Below, in pieces: positions 25,201 through 37,506 of a stretch of DNA of 64,000 nt; position 1 is the first letter of the stretch; every line of letters starts with the position of its first letter. Position numbers and translations under genes: made by a program. This DNA is from Chamaea fasciata (taxonomy: Eukaryota; Chordata; Aves; Passeriformes; Sylviidae), in the NCBI GenBank assembly GCA_029207755.1, contig JARCOQ010000012.1:22803740-22867739 (forward strand), in the 5' to 3' direction. Under the pieces are notes generated by a model. The model was not told the origin of the DNA. It worked only from the letters and a program-made list of their open reading frames with translations, and did no database searches.

Positions 25201-28200
25201 TGTCTCGGGCAGCAAGGATCTTTTTCCACCTGTGGAGAGCGTGGACCCTGGAAGAATGTCCAGTTTGTCTAGGAAAGAAGGGATACCACAGCCTGTGGAG
25301 ATAATGAGAAACTTAATTCGTCCTATCTTAACTTTGGCAACCAACCAAAGAACTCTTATTTTGTAATTTGGAGTCAGAATCATGAAGTATGAAAAGATCA
25401 TTTGATCTTTTCCTAAATGTGTCTGAATTAGACCAGCTCCCAAGGTCGTTTTGTGCTCCCAGTCAAGAGCTGGGTTTTGTTTTTCCAGCTGAACAAGGTG
25501 ATCTCTCAGAGGGTTGAGGCAGACACATGTTTGAAAGTCAATGTCATTTCTCATCTAGTGCTCGCCAGCTGGCAATATCCACCTGTAAATCTCTGAATTA
25601 ACATCATGGCTTTAAACAATTAAATTTCAGGAACAATATGTGACTAATTATCAGTAGTGGAACTTGGTGTGGGAAAGGACAATCTTCTCCATTTTAATTT
25701 AAAATGTGTCAGAGTACCTGACTTGGTATTATATTACTGTACATCAATGCCAGACAATGACAACACTGTAAATAGTATTAACTGGCTGGCTTAGGGAAAA
25801 CCAAGAAAATTTACAGTTGATGTATCAAATTATAGCTCAGGTTCCAGCCTCAAATTATAGGCTTGTCAGAAAACATGGTGAAATAAGAGGAAAATGCTCC
25901 TTAGTTTGGGATAAAATGGAAACACTGCCCTGGATATTTAGTTTGGGTCATACCCCGGAAGCCTTGTGTTGGTATGTCATGGAAGACTTTCTGCAGAATC
26001 TGTAGATGTTTTAACTGGTTTCAGGAGGAGGAAAAAAGCCTTTTGGGTCCATCAGAAATCAAATTCCTTGCAGGTTTTCAGTTCAGTCAAAAAAAAAAAT
26101 CTCTTAGGGGCAGCAAGTGTTAGGCAGGATCAGTGACCTCTCTGTGAGTGTCACACATAGAACTAGGAGGAGGAACAGGGCAGGAATTGCTATGGCACTC
26201 AGGAATAGGGCCAAGTGTGTGATTTCTGTGTGATTCACTTGCTGGGCTCCACACTGGAGCAGGCTTCATCCTGCTGAAGTGCAATCTGCTGTGCCCAGGC
26301 TTCTACAGAAACATTTATTTCAAAAAACAGCCATGGTTTTCAGTCCTCTCCAGCTGTTGAGAGTTCACCCTCTTAAAATTCTCTTCCTGACAGTAAAGCT
26401 CACAAACAAAATGCAAAATCTGACTAAAAAACCCCCCTGAGCCACTCTTTTGGAAAAAAATTCTCTTGTAAGTCCATCCTTTAAAATGCATCTTAACTCT
26501 GTGCAGTGGATCTTCTCCTGTCTAGCTTGCAGCCATTACTCATGGACTTTTCACCTCCAGCAGTTCCTTCCTATTCTTGTTTTGTTATTATATTTACATT
26601 GCACTGATCTATTCCCTTTGTGCAGTATCAGTTTTCAACTCCCCACTTCCTCAAATGTGATGGCCTCACATCCTCAGCCTGTGTAAATTTGGTTAGTTCT
26701 GCTCTGTCTCGGAGTAAATCAATGGGGCTGCTGTGGATTTACACCAGCTCAAAATCTATCCTGGGGCTTTTAATCATTGTCACAGCCCCTCTCCAAGTAA
26801 TCAATGGCACATTTGTACTGTGCTGGGCTGTGGGCTCAGCTCCAGCCCCAGGAGAACTCCTGGTCTTGGTCCTGCTGATTGAATTTCATTTAAAGTGGAA
26901 GCCTCGTGTGTGTAGCTGGGGGAACAGGTGGGACTCTCCTCACCTGAATATGGGAGAGTAATGGTTCTAAATCCAAAAATGTATCTCTGTGTCCCTTTTG
27001 GATGCTGTCTCTCAGGAGAATTCACTGTTATTTCCTTCAAACCCATGTAGCCAAAGAAGAGAGTTATTAAAAAGTAGATAAAGAAAATGAAAGATGGATT
27101 CACAAAGGGAAGGGAGTTAAGAGTTAACCAGGTTTTAGTTGCTGCCAGATTGCATCTAGTTTTCAAATGTTTTCTGGGGGAGGATACTCAGATTTCCCAT
27201 CTCCAGCTGGGTTTGGGTTTCCAAATCTCTGTCAAACTGAGCCCGTTTCCTTGGTAACAATCTCACTCTCCCACCTATGAATACGGACAATTGCTTCTTT
27301 CTGCTGAGCGGGGATGGGGGAGCCAAAAGAGAAGGAATAAGGTGAGTCTGCTGCACAGAACCTCCACACAAATTCCGAGTGGTTGGGTCTCAGTGGATTG
27401 GGTAGAGATTACAGGAGTTAGGGAAGGATGGGAGGAGATGCTGCACAAACCATGACATTTTTTCTCCATCTGGGGGCAGTTTTACACACGAACAGTTGCA
27501 ATGATGAATGAAAAATGTGTCTTGCATATGTGGATGCTTGGGAGGTTTTGTGGTTTTTGTCTTAAGACATTTCCCTTTCCCCTTTGATTGGGCTTGACCA
27601 GGCCCTAAGTCTATATAAGGTCAATTGTTGGGTTGAGGTTAGTGGCCAAGCTCAAGGTCTGAGACACCAAAATCATAAGTTAGAACTAATGTGTCCTTTT
27701 TTTCCTTTTTCATTGTGCTAAAAAACCAACCAAGATTTCATCAAAGTTTTTGGTCATCCCTCAAGGTTTTTCCATGTCATTGCCTTAGATTTTAGGCATA
27801 TTTTGAGGCCACTGGAATCTGCCCATCTTGGCAGAAATTATTTTATTTCTTCTGTGCTGTGACAGATGTGGATTTTTTCTTTGAAGTCCCTCTTTGCCTC
27901 TCCTGTTGGAGTCCTGCTTTAGTGGCTGTGCCGTGCTCTATGTGATATATTTGATACACATTGAGTCTCTGGAAGGCTTTGTAACACTCTGACAATTGCA
28001 TCTCCTTATCCAGCCTCCTTCCTTAGTTTACATTATGTGATGGAGCTGACACTTCAATTATAAGTTTTGTCAAATACTAATAGACTGTTCAAACATGAGG
28101 AAGCCTAAAACTAATTCTCTCCTTCCTCGTCCCAATTATTCATCAACAAAACGGTTTGCTTATTCACTGAATTGATTTTCTATTACTTTTTAAAGTCTAA

Positions 28201-31200
28201 ACCCATTGTAACTATTTGTGATACTGTTACAGATACTCCATCTATTATTCCCTGTAATTGCTTCATCCCCTCATTCATACATCTTTCTTCAGTCCCTCTC
28301 TTCAGCTGATGGACTTTTTTCAGACAGAGCTGAGACTGAGCTTCAACTCGTACATCTCCCAACAGGATTGTCATTTCCTCTGTCTCCTGGAGTATTCTGA
28401 GAGCTTGACTCTTGGCCAAAGCACTGGATTTCTCAGCGTTCTCAGCACTCAGTTTAGTCCCAGCTCTGGAGAACATCACCAGCTGCACATAAACCTAACA
28501 AGAAAATTGTTAATGGGCTTGGTGGTTGGAGCCTGGATCTCCAAAGGTCAGCCTTAAAACTTGCAACTGCGTTTTTCTCAGGTGGTCCAAATGTTCTATG
28601 CATAGCCTGAGCCAGCCTGAAATCTAGAGAACCATGCAGAGAGTGAAAGGGGACTAATGATACCTCCAGTGGACACATAGTGTTTACTGTGACTTTTGTA
28701 AAGAGGTAGTTTGCAAGATGGGAGAAAATCCCGCCATAGTTTATAATTTAAATGTCACTCAGAACATACACTGATGTACAGCTGATTAACAGCAAACTTT
28801 GGTGGCACATTAATTTGTATTTAATCCAGAGGCTCTATTAAGATGTGATAAAAATATCTTTTTTTCCAGTAGTCATTCAATTACAATGCACAAATGATCT
28901 CGACCATCTTCTGAGTTTCACATATTTCACTTAAAAGCCTAATAACCATGTCTCACTTCTGTGAAAGTTGGCACACACACAACAGACTCCCCAGATACAG
29001 CCTGGATTAATGTGAAGTGCTTATGATAAAAGAGCAGTTGTACATTTTTTAAAGAATAAGTAATGCCAATAAGTACGGCTTAGATGAGTCTGTTATTTGT
29101 ACACTGTTGATATTCCTTTTTCTTCCCTTTTGCTAAGTGCACTCTGTAGTTTTGAAACTATCATTTATCTTTCAGCACCTCTTTGTTTCTTTTCTGAAAT
29201 CAATGGCTTAAAAGAATGTGACTTTAAAAAAAGGGGGGGGATAAGGGAGTTGTGCTCCTGGGTGGAATTATTGGTAAATAATTTATCTTCTTGCAGTTGT
29301 TTTCTGTCTTTTCTTCAACATTCTTGCATCTATTTCTTTCTTGCTGGAGCCCACAATGATATTCTCTTTTGCAGATAAGAGATATTTTGCTGCAAGCTCT
29401 CTGTTGGAACAGTTTTGCTTTTCTGGTGAGAATATTAATGCAGAGTTCTGGTGGCAGTGGCCTCAATTCAACAATAAAGAGCCCAGGATTTATTTGGTGG
29501 AGGAGAGAACCCATAGGCTGTAGGCAATGGAGCTGTATCATATTCTATGTCTGCTTTTCTCTAAATTATTCAAGGATTTATTTGTATCTCTTTTTTCTAA
29601 ATTATTCAGTGCAACCCCTGTGACTGTTTTAATGTCCACAATCAGATGTGTTTATGTTTTCTCATCAGCTAGGTTTGAAATCAATGTTCTCTTCCCTTGC
29701 CAGTTTTTATCTTGCAGCATCCTTACATCCAAGAAATCCATGGCTGTGAAAAATCTCAGATTTGGTCAGGATTTCCTGTTCTGAGACTTTTCAGGAACTT
29801 TACTGATGTGTCAGGTGCAGGGCCCACAATGAGCAACGATCACTGTAACTCAGTGAGGTCAAACCAAGAAAAGTACACTTTGGGCTGTACCTGGATTGTA
29901 GACCTTTGTAAATTATACCTCAATTATCAATGAAGGTAGTGGGTTTTTAACACCTGCTGGTGTACAACACAGGGTGGTTGTTTGTAGTGAGCAGGACTCT
30001 TCTGCACTGGGAATAGAAATTTTGGTTCTGACACTGAAAAGCTGCTCCTGCAGACACGGCTTTATTTTGTGTCATGTGTCCACAGACAGAGAAGCCTTTC
30101 CTATCTCACTGTCTCCCAGAGCACCTGTTGAGACAAGAACAGATATTTCCAGATTGGAATGGGGGAACTTCAATGGCAGAACTGTTGTTTTGTAGTCCCA
30201 GACATATCTGTTGGGTTTGCTGTCAAGCATTATCATTGCTTGCCATCACCAGCACGGCAGCTGAAATACCCTTCTGAGATCAGAAGCTGCTCTGAAGATG
30301 GATTTATTTATTAATTTCCACTTTACACATGCACTTATCTCTAACACTGTGACATATGTCTTCTATCTCTGTAATAATGGACTAAGGGTACACCCTTGGG
30401 TGGTGTAAATCCAGACGGGCTCACTTAGACCCAAGTCAGCACATAAACTGGGAGTCTGGTCCACAAATTTCCACAAAAGTACAGAGCCCTGCCCTTAATT
30501 TGCACTCATCTGCTGGGAATGGAAGAAGCTCCCATAGACACCTAGCTCCAAACTCAGCATTTGCTTGTCGTTTAAATAGCAATTGCTGTGTTTCTCTTCT
30601 TTATATTTTAGTTTCTGTCTTTGCAGTATTTCTCAGATACTGCAACCTTTCTTCTCAGCCTTCCTGGCTCCCTTTCAGCACTGCAAGTCAGTCTACTGTT
30701 GCTAAATGTCAGTGATGCAGCTGCCCACGCTTGGACTCAACACCTCCCCTCCCTCTGTCTGTCTCCTTTTTCCATGTGGCAAATGACGAGTTTTCAGGAA
30801 AAGCACAGCAGGTGCTTGTGCTCTTGTGTGTCTCAGAGTTTCCAGGACCTCCCAGTACTGAATGAAGGTGGTATTTCCCTAGAATGCCCTCTTCACCCCC
30901 TTTCCAGTGCAGAATAAGACAGAGGAATTGACATCTGACAAGACATTATTCCTGTCAGGCTTTTAACCTTACTGTTGGACATAACTGAGGCTATACCTTG
31001 TCCTCGAGTCAGTGATCATTTTGCACCAAGGGGGCTGAGTAATGTGAGGTTTCGTTCCCACGTGAAATGTTGTATGTTTTAGCATATGTATTTAATGTGG
31101 AATGGTAAATCCTTGTTCTTAGTGGGAAAAAAGTGTCCTCAACTTCTATATTAAACTCTGTCCCCATAGTTTTTTTCTTTCCTCCTGTTTTTCCCCCCGC

Positions 31201-31678
31201 TGCTTTCTGCTTGTGTGCAGTTTCTGATCAGCCTCCAGCCAAAGGCAGCACTGTCAGGTGTGAAGGGAACGTCTGCTTGGCTGGATTTAGGCACGGCTGG
31301 GCTGGGCTGGAGTAGAGGGAAGAACCTCCTTGTGGAGGTGTGTGTTCAGCATGGCTGGTGAGGCTCTGTCACCTCTGCAGGGGCAGCTCCCAACTTGGAG
31401 CAGCATGGCACAGCAGCTGCCTTGGGAACCCCACACCCTCCCATGCCGGCTCAGGGCCACATTTCCCCTCCTAAATGTCATTACTCAAAGGGAAAAATGG
31501 AGAAGCTCGTGTTGCTGCATTGTCCCACTTTGGAGGGTGGCTGCAGGAGGGACTAACCGGAGCCAGCTGGGAAGTGCCCAGGGCCCAGTGCCACAGTCAC
31601 TGCAGGGCCACCCAGCACAGCGTGGGCTGGGAATCCATCTGGGCGTGAGTGAGCCTTGCAGCTCCTCTGCTGCTTTTC
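22257..31678. other. Unique noncoding DNA, about 9.4 kb
   Basis: No gene recognised. Frames of 178 codons (23252-23788 minus) and 159 codons (25075-25554 minus) show no motif, no codon regularity I can detect and no flanking splice structure. Smaller items noted elsewhere: a 22-bp palindrome at 25391-25412, a CCAAT/TATA-like module at 27586-27640, an A7G8 junction at 29226-29240 and an exon-like 51-bp interval at 29375-29425. Confidence 0.5.
27586..27640 (+). promoter_or_regulatory. Possible CCAAT/TATA promoter-like module
   Basis: GATTGG (inverted CCAAT) at about 27586 is followed about 25 bp later by CTATATAAGG, a good TATA-box match, with purine-rich sequence about 30 bp downstream where initiation would be expected. 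This spacing is typical of RNA polymerase II promoters and of retroviral LTR U3 regions. No LTR ends, polyadenylation signal in register or downstream exon could be identified, so this may be coincidence. Confidence 0.25.
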
Positions 31679-32113
31679 ACAGAACGCCAGACTGGTTTGG
31701 GTTGGAAGGGACCTTGAGGATCAACCAGTCCCACCCGTGCCATGGACAGGGACACCTCCCACTGTCCCAGGATGCTCCAAGCCCCAGTGTCCAACCTGGC
31801 CTTGGACACTGCCAGGGATCCAGGGGCAGCCACAGCTTCTCTGGGCACCCTGTGCCAGGGCCTGCCCACCCTCCCAGGGAACAATTCCATCCTCATATCC
31901 CATCTATCCCTGCCCTCTGGCAGTGGGAGCCATTCCTTGTGTCCTGTCCCTCCAGCCCTTGGCAATTGCCTCTCTCCATCTTTCCTGCAGCTCCCTCAGG
32001 CCCTGCAAGGCCACACTGAGATCACCCCAAAGCTTCTCCTCTCCAGGCTGAACAATCCCAGGTCTCCCAGCCTTTCCTCCCAGCAGAGCTGCTCCATCCC
32101 TCTGCTCATCTCT
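31679..32113 (-). mobile_element. CR1 LINE 3' tail (antisense), inverted partner of 37127-37506
   Basis: Plus-strand order is 'cacagaacgccagactgg' (diverged terminal octamers), 'tttgggttggaagggacctt', 'ccatggacagggacacctcc', 'gtccaacctggccttggaca', 'ctctgggcaccctgtgccag', 'gagatcaccccaaagcttct' and 'cctctccaggctgaacaatc', the standard antisense CR1 3' region. It is about 435 bp long and 5'-truncated. Conceptual translations in one frame are nearly identical to those of the copy at 37127-37506, so the two belong to the same subfamily; translated frames of 131-229 codons are not genes. Confidence 0.93.
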
Positions 32114-35100
32114 TCATATTGCTCCTTAACAGATTTTACCACCATCTGAACTGGGGAGTAAAAGCAAACCTGGACATAACCAAGCCCTGGCTGTGACTGC
32201 AGTTTTGGCATCCCAGCTGCACTTCGATTTTCAGGGAGCAGCTGTTTTGTAACTGCTGGATGTGATTGAAGTGAGTTAACACCCTTAATGTGGTTCATTT
32301 AGGTAACCCTATTGTGGATAATTCTCAGGTTACTCTATTGCTTTCTCTAATGGAGCATTGGAGAAATAAGGCTGTGAAGGATCTGATGGTCAAATGTCCC
32401 AGAAAAATTTAACGTTGACCTGGACTTTCAAGTGGGCAAAGATAGAATTATAAAGTAATTCCACTTCCTTGGATTTTGCTGCATGTAAATACATAAAATG
32501 TTATGTTGATTGCCACAACAGCATTAATTTGTGTTGCAGGAAATCTGCAAGAATGCTGGTTGAAAATGTCCTCCTAGTTTGATTATTTTTCTTATTATTC
32601 AGATATATTGCACCGAGCAGATATTCAGAATTTGTCTGGTTATGTAATGTAGCAATTTTCTGTCATGGGGAAATTTCAAAATCATTATTTTAGAAGTCTC
32701 ATCCCTTGATAGAACAGTGATGTTTGCTTAAATACTTAATGGAGAGATCTCTTTTATGAAACAGAGAAATGCCTTGATCAGATATTCAGACTTCACATTT
32801 CACCTCCATTACCATGCATGTGAGTACAAGGCAGTGCCATTCCTTCAAGTAAGGTTACAGCATTCATCAGAGCTTGAGTTTATAAAAGGATTTCCATGGA
32901 GTTGATCAGATACCTGTCTGGCTCTGCTGACAGATGGAGTCAAGTATCTTTTCACTTGCAGATTGACTGGAGTGCAAGATTAATTTAGTGTCTTCCAAAC
33001 CACTTTCCTACAAATCCTTTTATTTTACCCTTTGCTTGCCCTGAGAAAACCTTGCTGTCTTTTTAATATGATGCATAATAGAACAGTCAACCTGTATTAC
33101 TGCTGACAGTGTTGGTGCAAAGCATACATTAAAATGTGATGGAGAGAAGAAAATATGCTTTACTGATAGCAGTCAAGGTTAGAGGAAAGCCACTCTTCTG
33201 TGATCCTATTTGTGTTCCCACAGTTGTGTTAGTATTCAGGGGAGTTTTTTTGGCTTTGGATGAGAAAGGGAAGCAACTTTTATATTTTTTATGAGTAAGC
33301 CCTGAAATTATTGAGATGGAATTACTGGAATAAAACAGAGGAGAGAGTGTGACAATGCCTTTTGTTTGAGTCTGTATCAGATATACTTGAAATAATGAGT
33401 TTCTGTCCAGCCCGCTTCAGGCAGGACCAGGGCACAGAGGGGGAAGCCTGGGGCTTCCTCACAACAGGAGGAGTCTGGTCTTGGGTGAGGGACTGGAAAT
33501 AACTTACAATACACACTGCACCTTCCACCTGCTGATGTGTTGAACACCAATATTTGGAATAAGGAAATGACTGTATTATTCCACTGACTTGAATAGGTGA
33601 AATGTTGTGAGAGAAAGTTCATTCAGTCCACCATCTTCAATTACCTGAACAGATACAAGACTCTTTATACCTATTTTTCCTGCAGTGTGGGTAAATATTA
33701 TCTTTATTTCTCATAGTGATTTTCTGGTTTTGAGTAATTTGTTCCAGTACCTGAAATTATTGTTTATGAGAGACAAGGAATAATGACAATTTGTTTGGAA
33801 TTTTTTACAGTTTTTGCATGCCATAATTCTCTAATCTGCTTCAATTGTTTCAGTTCTTTAATTGTTCCTGCTAACACTTATATCCTGCACAACCTGTATG
33901 AAGAAGGTAGCTATTTTAGGAATATACATAAAAGCTGGCAATTACATTGTCTTATCAAGTTTTTGCAGCTTATTAAGTTGTTCAGTGGTACTGGAAACGA
34001 TTAGACTCAATCCTGTAGGAACGAGAGTCTCAGACAGGAACCTGGGCTTTTAAAGCTGTGATATCCTGGAACATTCCACCTGCTGAAGGGGTTTCAAAGG
34101 CACTGGCAAGGAGAAATCATTTGGAGTGGAATGAAAATGTGCCCAGGTTTGAATAAAAGCAGGAACACATTAAAAGCTTCTCGTTGTGGAAGGCTGGACA
34201 GACGCAGTCACAGTGAGGGCTCCTCTGCTTTGTTTAAAGGAGTGATGAATTACTATCCTCAGGATGAGTTCCCAAGGCCCCCAGCCACAGGAGAGTGCAC
34301 TCCTTGGCTGACAGGCAGCAAATGTGATCCTGCTTTGCTTCCTGGACAACGCACCAGCCAGACCCTGTGCCAGGAAAGGGAATTAGCGCTGCATTTCTGT
34401 CTTGGGATGGTAGCAGAGACAATGTCAGCAGTCTGGTTTCTTCTCCCTCCTCATCTTGGAGCTCTTTACCACTGAAGGATTTTGTGGGGCTATGCTAGAA
34501 AAGGTGTAAGTGGAAAATCAAAGAAATTGCAACACTTTTGCAAACCTATCAGGCATAAAAAAGCAGTTTTTAAAATCAAAAAATCCCAAGTGAAGCCCTC
34601 CAGGGTGTGCCATGAAAAGAAATTATTTGGCTTGCAAAAGAGACTGACATAAAATAAGCAGACCTGTACAAATTGTGAAAACATGAAGCAAAGAGCTCTA
34701 TTCTTTGTATTATTAGAACAAGAAAGGCTGGGTTATCCATACTCTTGGAAGTAGTGGGAGACAGGACAGGCAGTAGGAAGTGGAGACAGATACACAACTG
34801 TCCATTGGTCTTTCAGTTTTAGCCGCACCTGAATGGCTGGAGGCTTTTTATCTGCATAGCTCCTTTTTATTTATTCTCTCCCTCTCTCTCTCTCTTTAAA
34901 AAACATCTGCAGCATTTCTGCCAGCTCAATTCTGCAGGACACAGCTGGGATCCTGTGTGCAAGGAACATTTCTGTCACTCTGCAGGATGCTGAGGAGCTC
35001 AGCTTCCCTGCTGCTCCTGTCCCACTCCAGTCTTCTGCCTGAAGAGGGAAAAACTTTACATTTTGTAACATTCTGATGGCAAAATAAACTCCTCAAGAAC

Positions 35101-37126
35101 TTGGAGCCATGTGTCAGACAGCTGCTGGGAGCCAGCCCAGCAAGAGGGTGGAGCAGTTTGTGTGTAATCTCTGAGTAGCTGTTGTGTTACTGGAGTTCAA
35201 AAAAAAAAGGAAAAAATTTGGATGTTGGTTTTAGCTGGAAATTTTCGTTGCCTAAATCAGTCCTCCCAGATGCTACAGAATAATTCAGTGAAGATAAATA
35301 ATGTACAGAAAGAAGAGATGCTTCTAAAAGAACTTTGCAGTGGATTAGTTTCAACTGTGTGTATATAAACACACATTTACACACAGTTATATATATCTCT
35401 TAACCAAATATTTGCAGGCTCTCTCAGAGTTAAGTATTTTTGAGTTTTCTTGGAGAAACTTTCATTATGATTAATTATTGTCAAAGTCTTGATCTGGAGA
35501 GATAAACAGAGATGTATATTTGTACAACATCTGATTTTGCATAGTTTATAAGAAGTTATTTCTCAACAGCCCTGTTTGAACTTACAAAAGTCAGTCTGCT
35601 CTTTTTAAATAGTTGCCAGCTGTGTTATTTTCTTTCATTCATTCAGCTAATTTCCCCCATATTTAAATAGCTTGAGAGCTATGTTAAGGCTTCATTCTGT
35701 TCAAAACTCAAATTAAAATGCTGATTTCTGCAGTGCCTGGCATTTCTGACTAGCACTTTAGTGACTAGCTCTGATCTCTTTATTAAAGAGTTTACATGAC
35801 AGTTGCAATTGTAGAGGGAAAATAAAAATAAGCAAACAGCCTTTTCCCACTGACGTGGCTGTTCACAGCACAAAGTGGTTTTTGCCTCATGCTCATGATG
35901 TAGCCACGTGCTTTGCCTTTGTGGGATGCTGGATTTTTCTTTGAAAATATTTTAAAGGGAAATAATTCTCACGGATTTTTCACCGCACTGGATGGTGTGT
36001 TCTCACAAATGGAATGTGATGACTCCAAACAACTGTTTTCCCTTCCAGGCTGGTTGTGAGGTGCAGGTAGACAGATCTGTTTTGAATGCTATTCCTCAGA
36101 TCTCACTGGTTTTTCCTTGAACAGCCAGAAAGAAATATGAGGCTTGTAAAATGTGGGAAAGGAGCTGCCTTGGACAAGCAAAAGGTCCAGTCCAGGTCAT
36201 TTTCTTTGACTCCAGTAAGATTTGACTAAGACACAAAGAGGTTGGGCTGCAACATGGAAAAATCTATCTTTGTTCTTGTAGCTTGAACTCCTGACCCAAG
36301 ACATTTGCTACGAGGTACTCTGGAGCCAGCCTGAAGCTTTCACGACCAATGTTGTTGCTCTTGTCTCACCCAGATGTCTGTTAAATCAGGATGGATGCTT
36401 TACTGAATTTAGAGAAAATTAACTGCTAGCACTGAGTGCAGGAAGAGAAGATTTATTTTAAAGCGCTGTCCCTCTTTGGAAGACTAAGCAGTAGATTGAA
36501 GTTAAAACTGCCAATATGGATCATGCTGGAGATAAGCAACATTGAAACCAGCACTGTCAGCCTTCTGCAAACTTGTCCTTGGGCCCGTCTGAGAAGGTGG
36601 CAGAGTGGACAGATGGCTCTGAGCTCCTTGTCTTGGTTCAGCATTTCCATTCTAAAAGATTTCTCTGTGAGAGGAGCTTACAGATAAGCCCAGCCCTGAT
36701 CAGCTGGCAGAAGGTTCTGGTCATTTGAGGGAACGCATCTCTGGAGGGGGTTACTGGTGATCCCTCTTGCATCAGTTCAGACCCTGTGCCGCCCTCCAGC
36801 TCTGTGTGCTGGGGCTGGTGCTGAAAGAAGGGCACTGCTGTCACCCTGCTCCAGGGGCAGGTCACAGGGACGGACAGAGCAGGCCTGGCCTCAGCTGGAG
36901 CTGTCACAGGCATTGCTGCTTATGTCTGCAGGATCTGGAAACATCAACCCTTCCAAAATGGTTGGAAGATGAATAGTCTTACACAGAAGAAAAGAGAGAA
37001 TATCTGTGTTTATCAAGCCAGGATTTAATCATTCCAATTAGATTTTTGATATGGGAGAAACCCATGGAAGAATTTAAAATGTCTAAAATGACAGAAAGGA
37101 ACTCTAAATGTTTTTAACCATCTCAT
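32114..37126. other. Unique noncoding DNA between the inverted CR1 copies
   Basis: About 5 kb with no recognised gene. It contains a (CT)n stretch at 34875-34896 and a 10-bp-arm hairpin at 35353-35388. Open frames are all short (114 codons or fewer) and without motifs. Confidence 0.55.
34875..34896 (+). repeat. (CT)n dinucleotide repeat
   Basis: About ten CT units with one CCC interruption near the start. Simple microsatellite. Confidence 0.85.
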
Positions 37127-37506
37127 TGTTCAGCCTGGAAAGGAGAAGCTTTGGGGTGATCTCAGTGTGGCCTTGCAGGGCCTGAGGGAGCTGCAGGAAA
37201 GATGGAGAGAGACAATTGCCAAGGGTTGGAGGAACAGGACACAGGGAATGGCTCCCACTGCCAGAGGACAGGGATGGATGGGATGTTGGGCAGGAATTGT
37301 TCCCTGGGAGGGTGGGGAGGCCCTGGCACAGGGTGTCCAGAGAAGCTGTGGCTGCCCCTGGATCCCTGGCAGTGTCCAAGGCCAGGTTGGACACTGGGGC
37401 TTGGAGCAGCCCGGGACAGTGGGAGGTGTCCCTGCCCATGGCAGGGGTGGCACTGGATGGGCCTTGAGGGCCTTTCCAACCCAAACCATTCCATGATTCT
37501 CTGATT
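37127..37506 (+). mobile_element. CR1 LINE 3' tail, plus orientation
   Basis: Starts at 'ttgttcagcctggaaaggag', passes through 'aagctttggggtgatctcag', 'ggccaggttggacactgggg', 'tgtccctgcccatggcaggg' and 'ggcctttccaacccaaacca', and ends in CATTCCATGATTCTCTGATT, the octamer-type CR1 3' terminus. It is about 380 bp and 5'-truncated. It is the same subfamily as the antisense copy at 31679-32113, about 5 kb upstream, and forms an inverted repeat with it. No intact coding sequence remains. Confidence 0.94.

Noticed and set aside
25075..25554. 159-codon minus-strand frame that at first looked retroviral
   Set aside because: I could not find any integrase, reverse transcriptase or protease motif, and no LTR is near.
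31330..32149. Frames of 122-229 codons around 31.3-32.1 kb
   Set aside because: They largely translate the CR1 3' region, which is noncoding; the same peptide text reappears at 37.1-37.5 kb because the repeat reappears.
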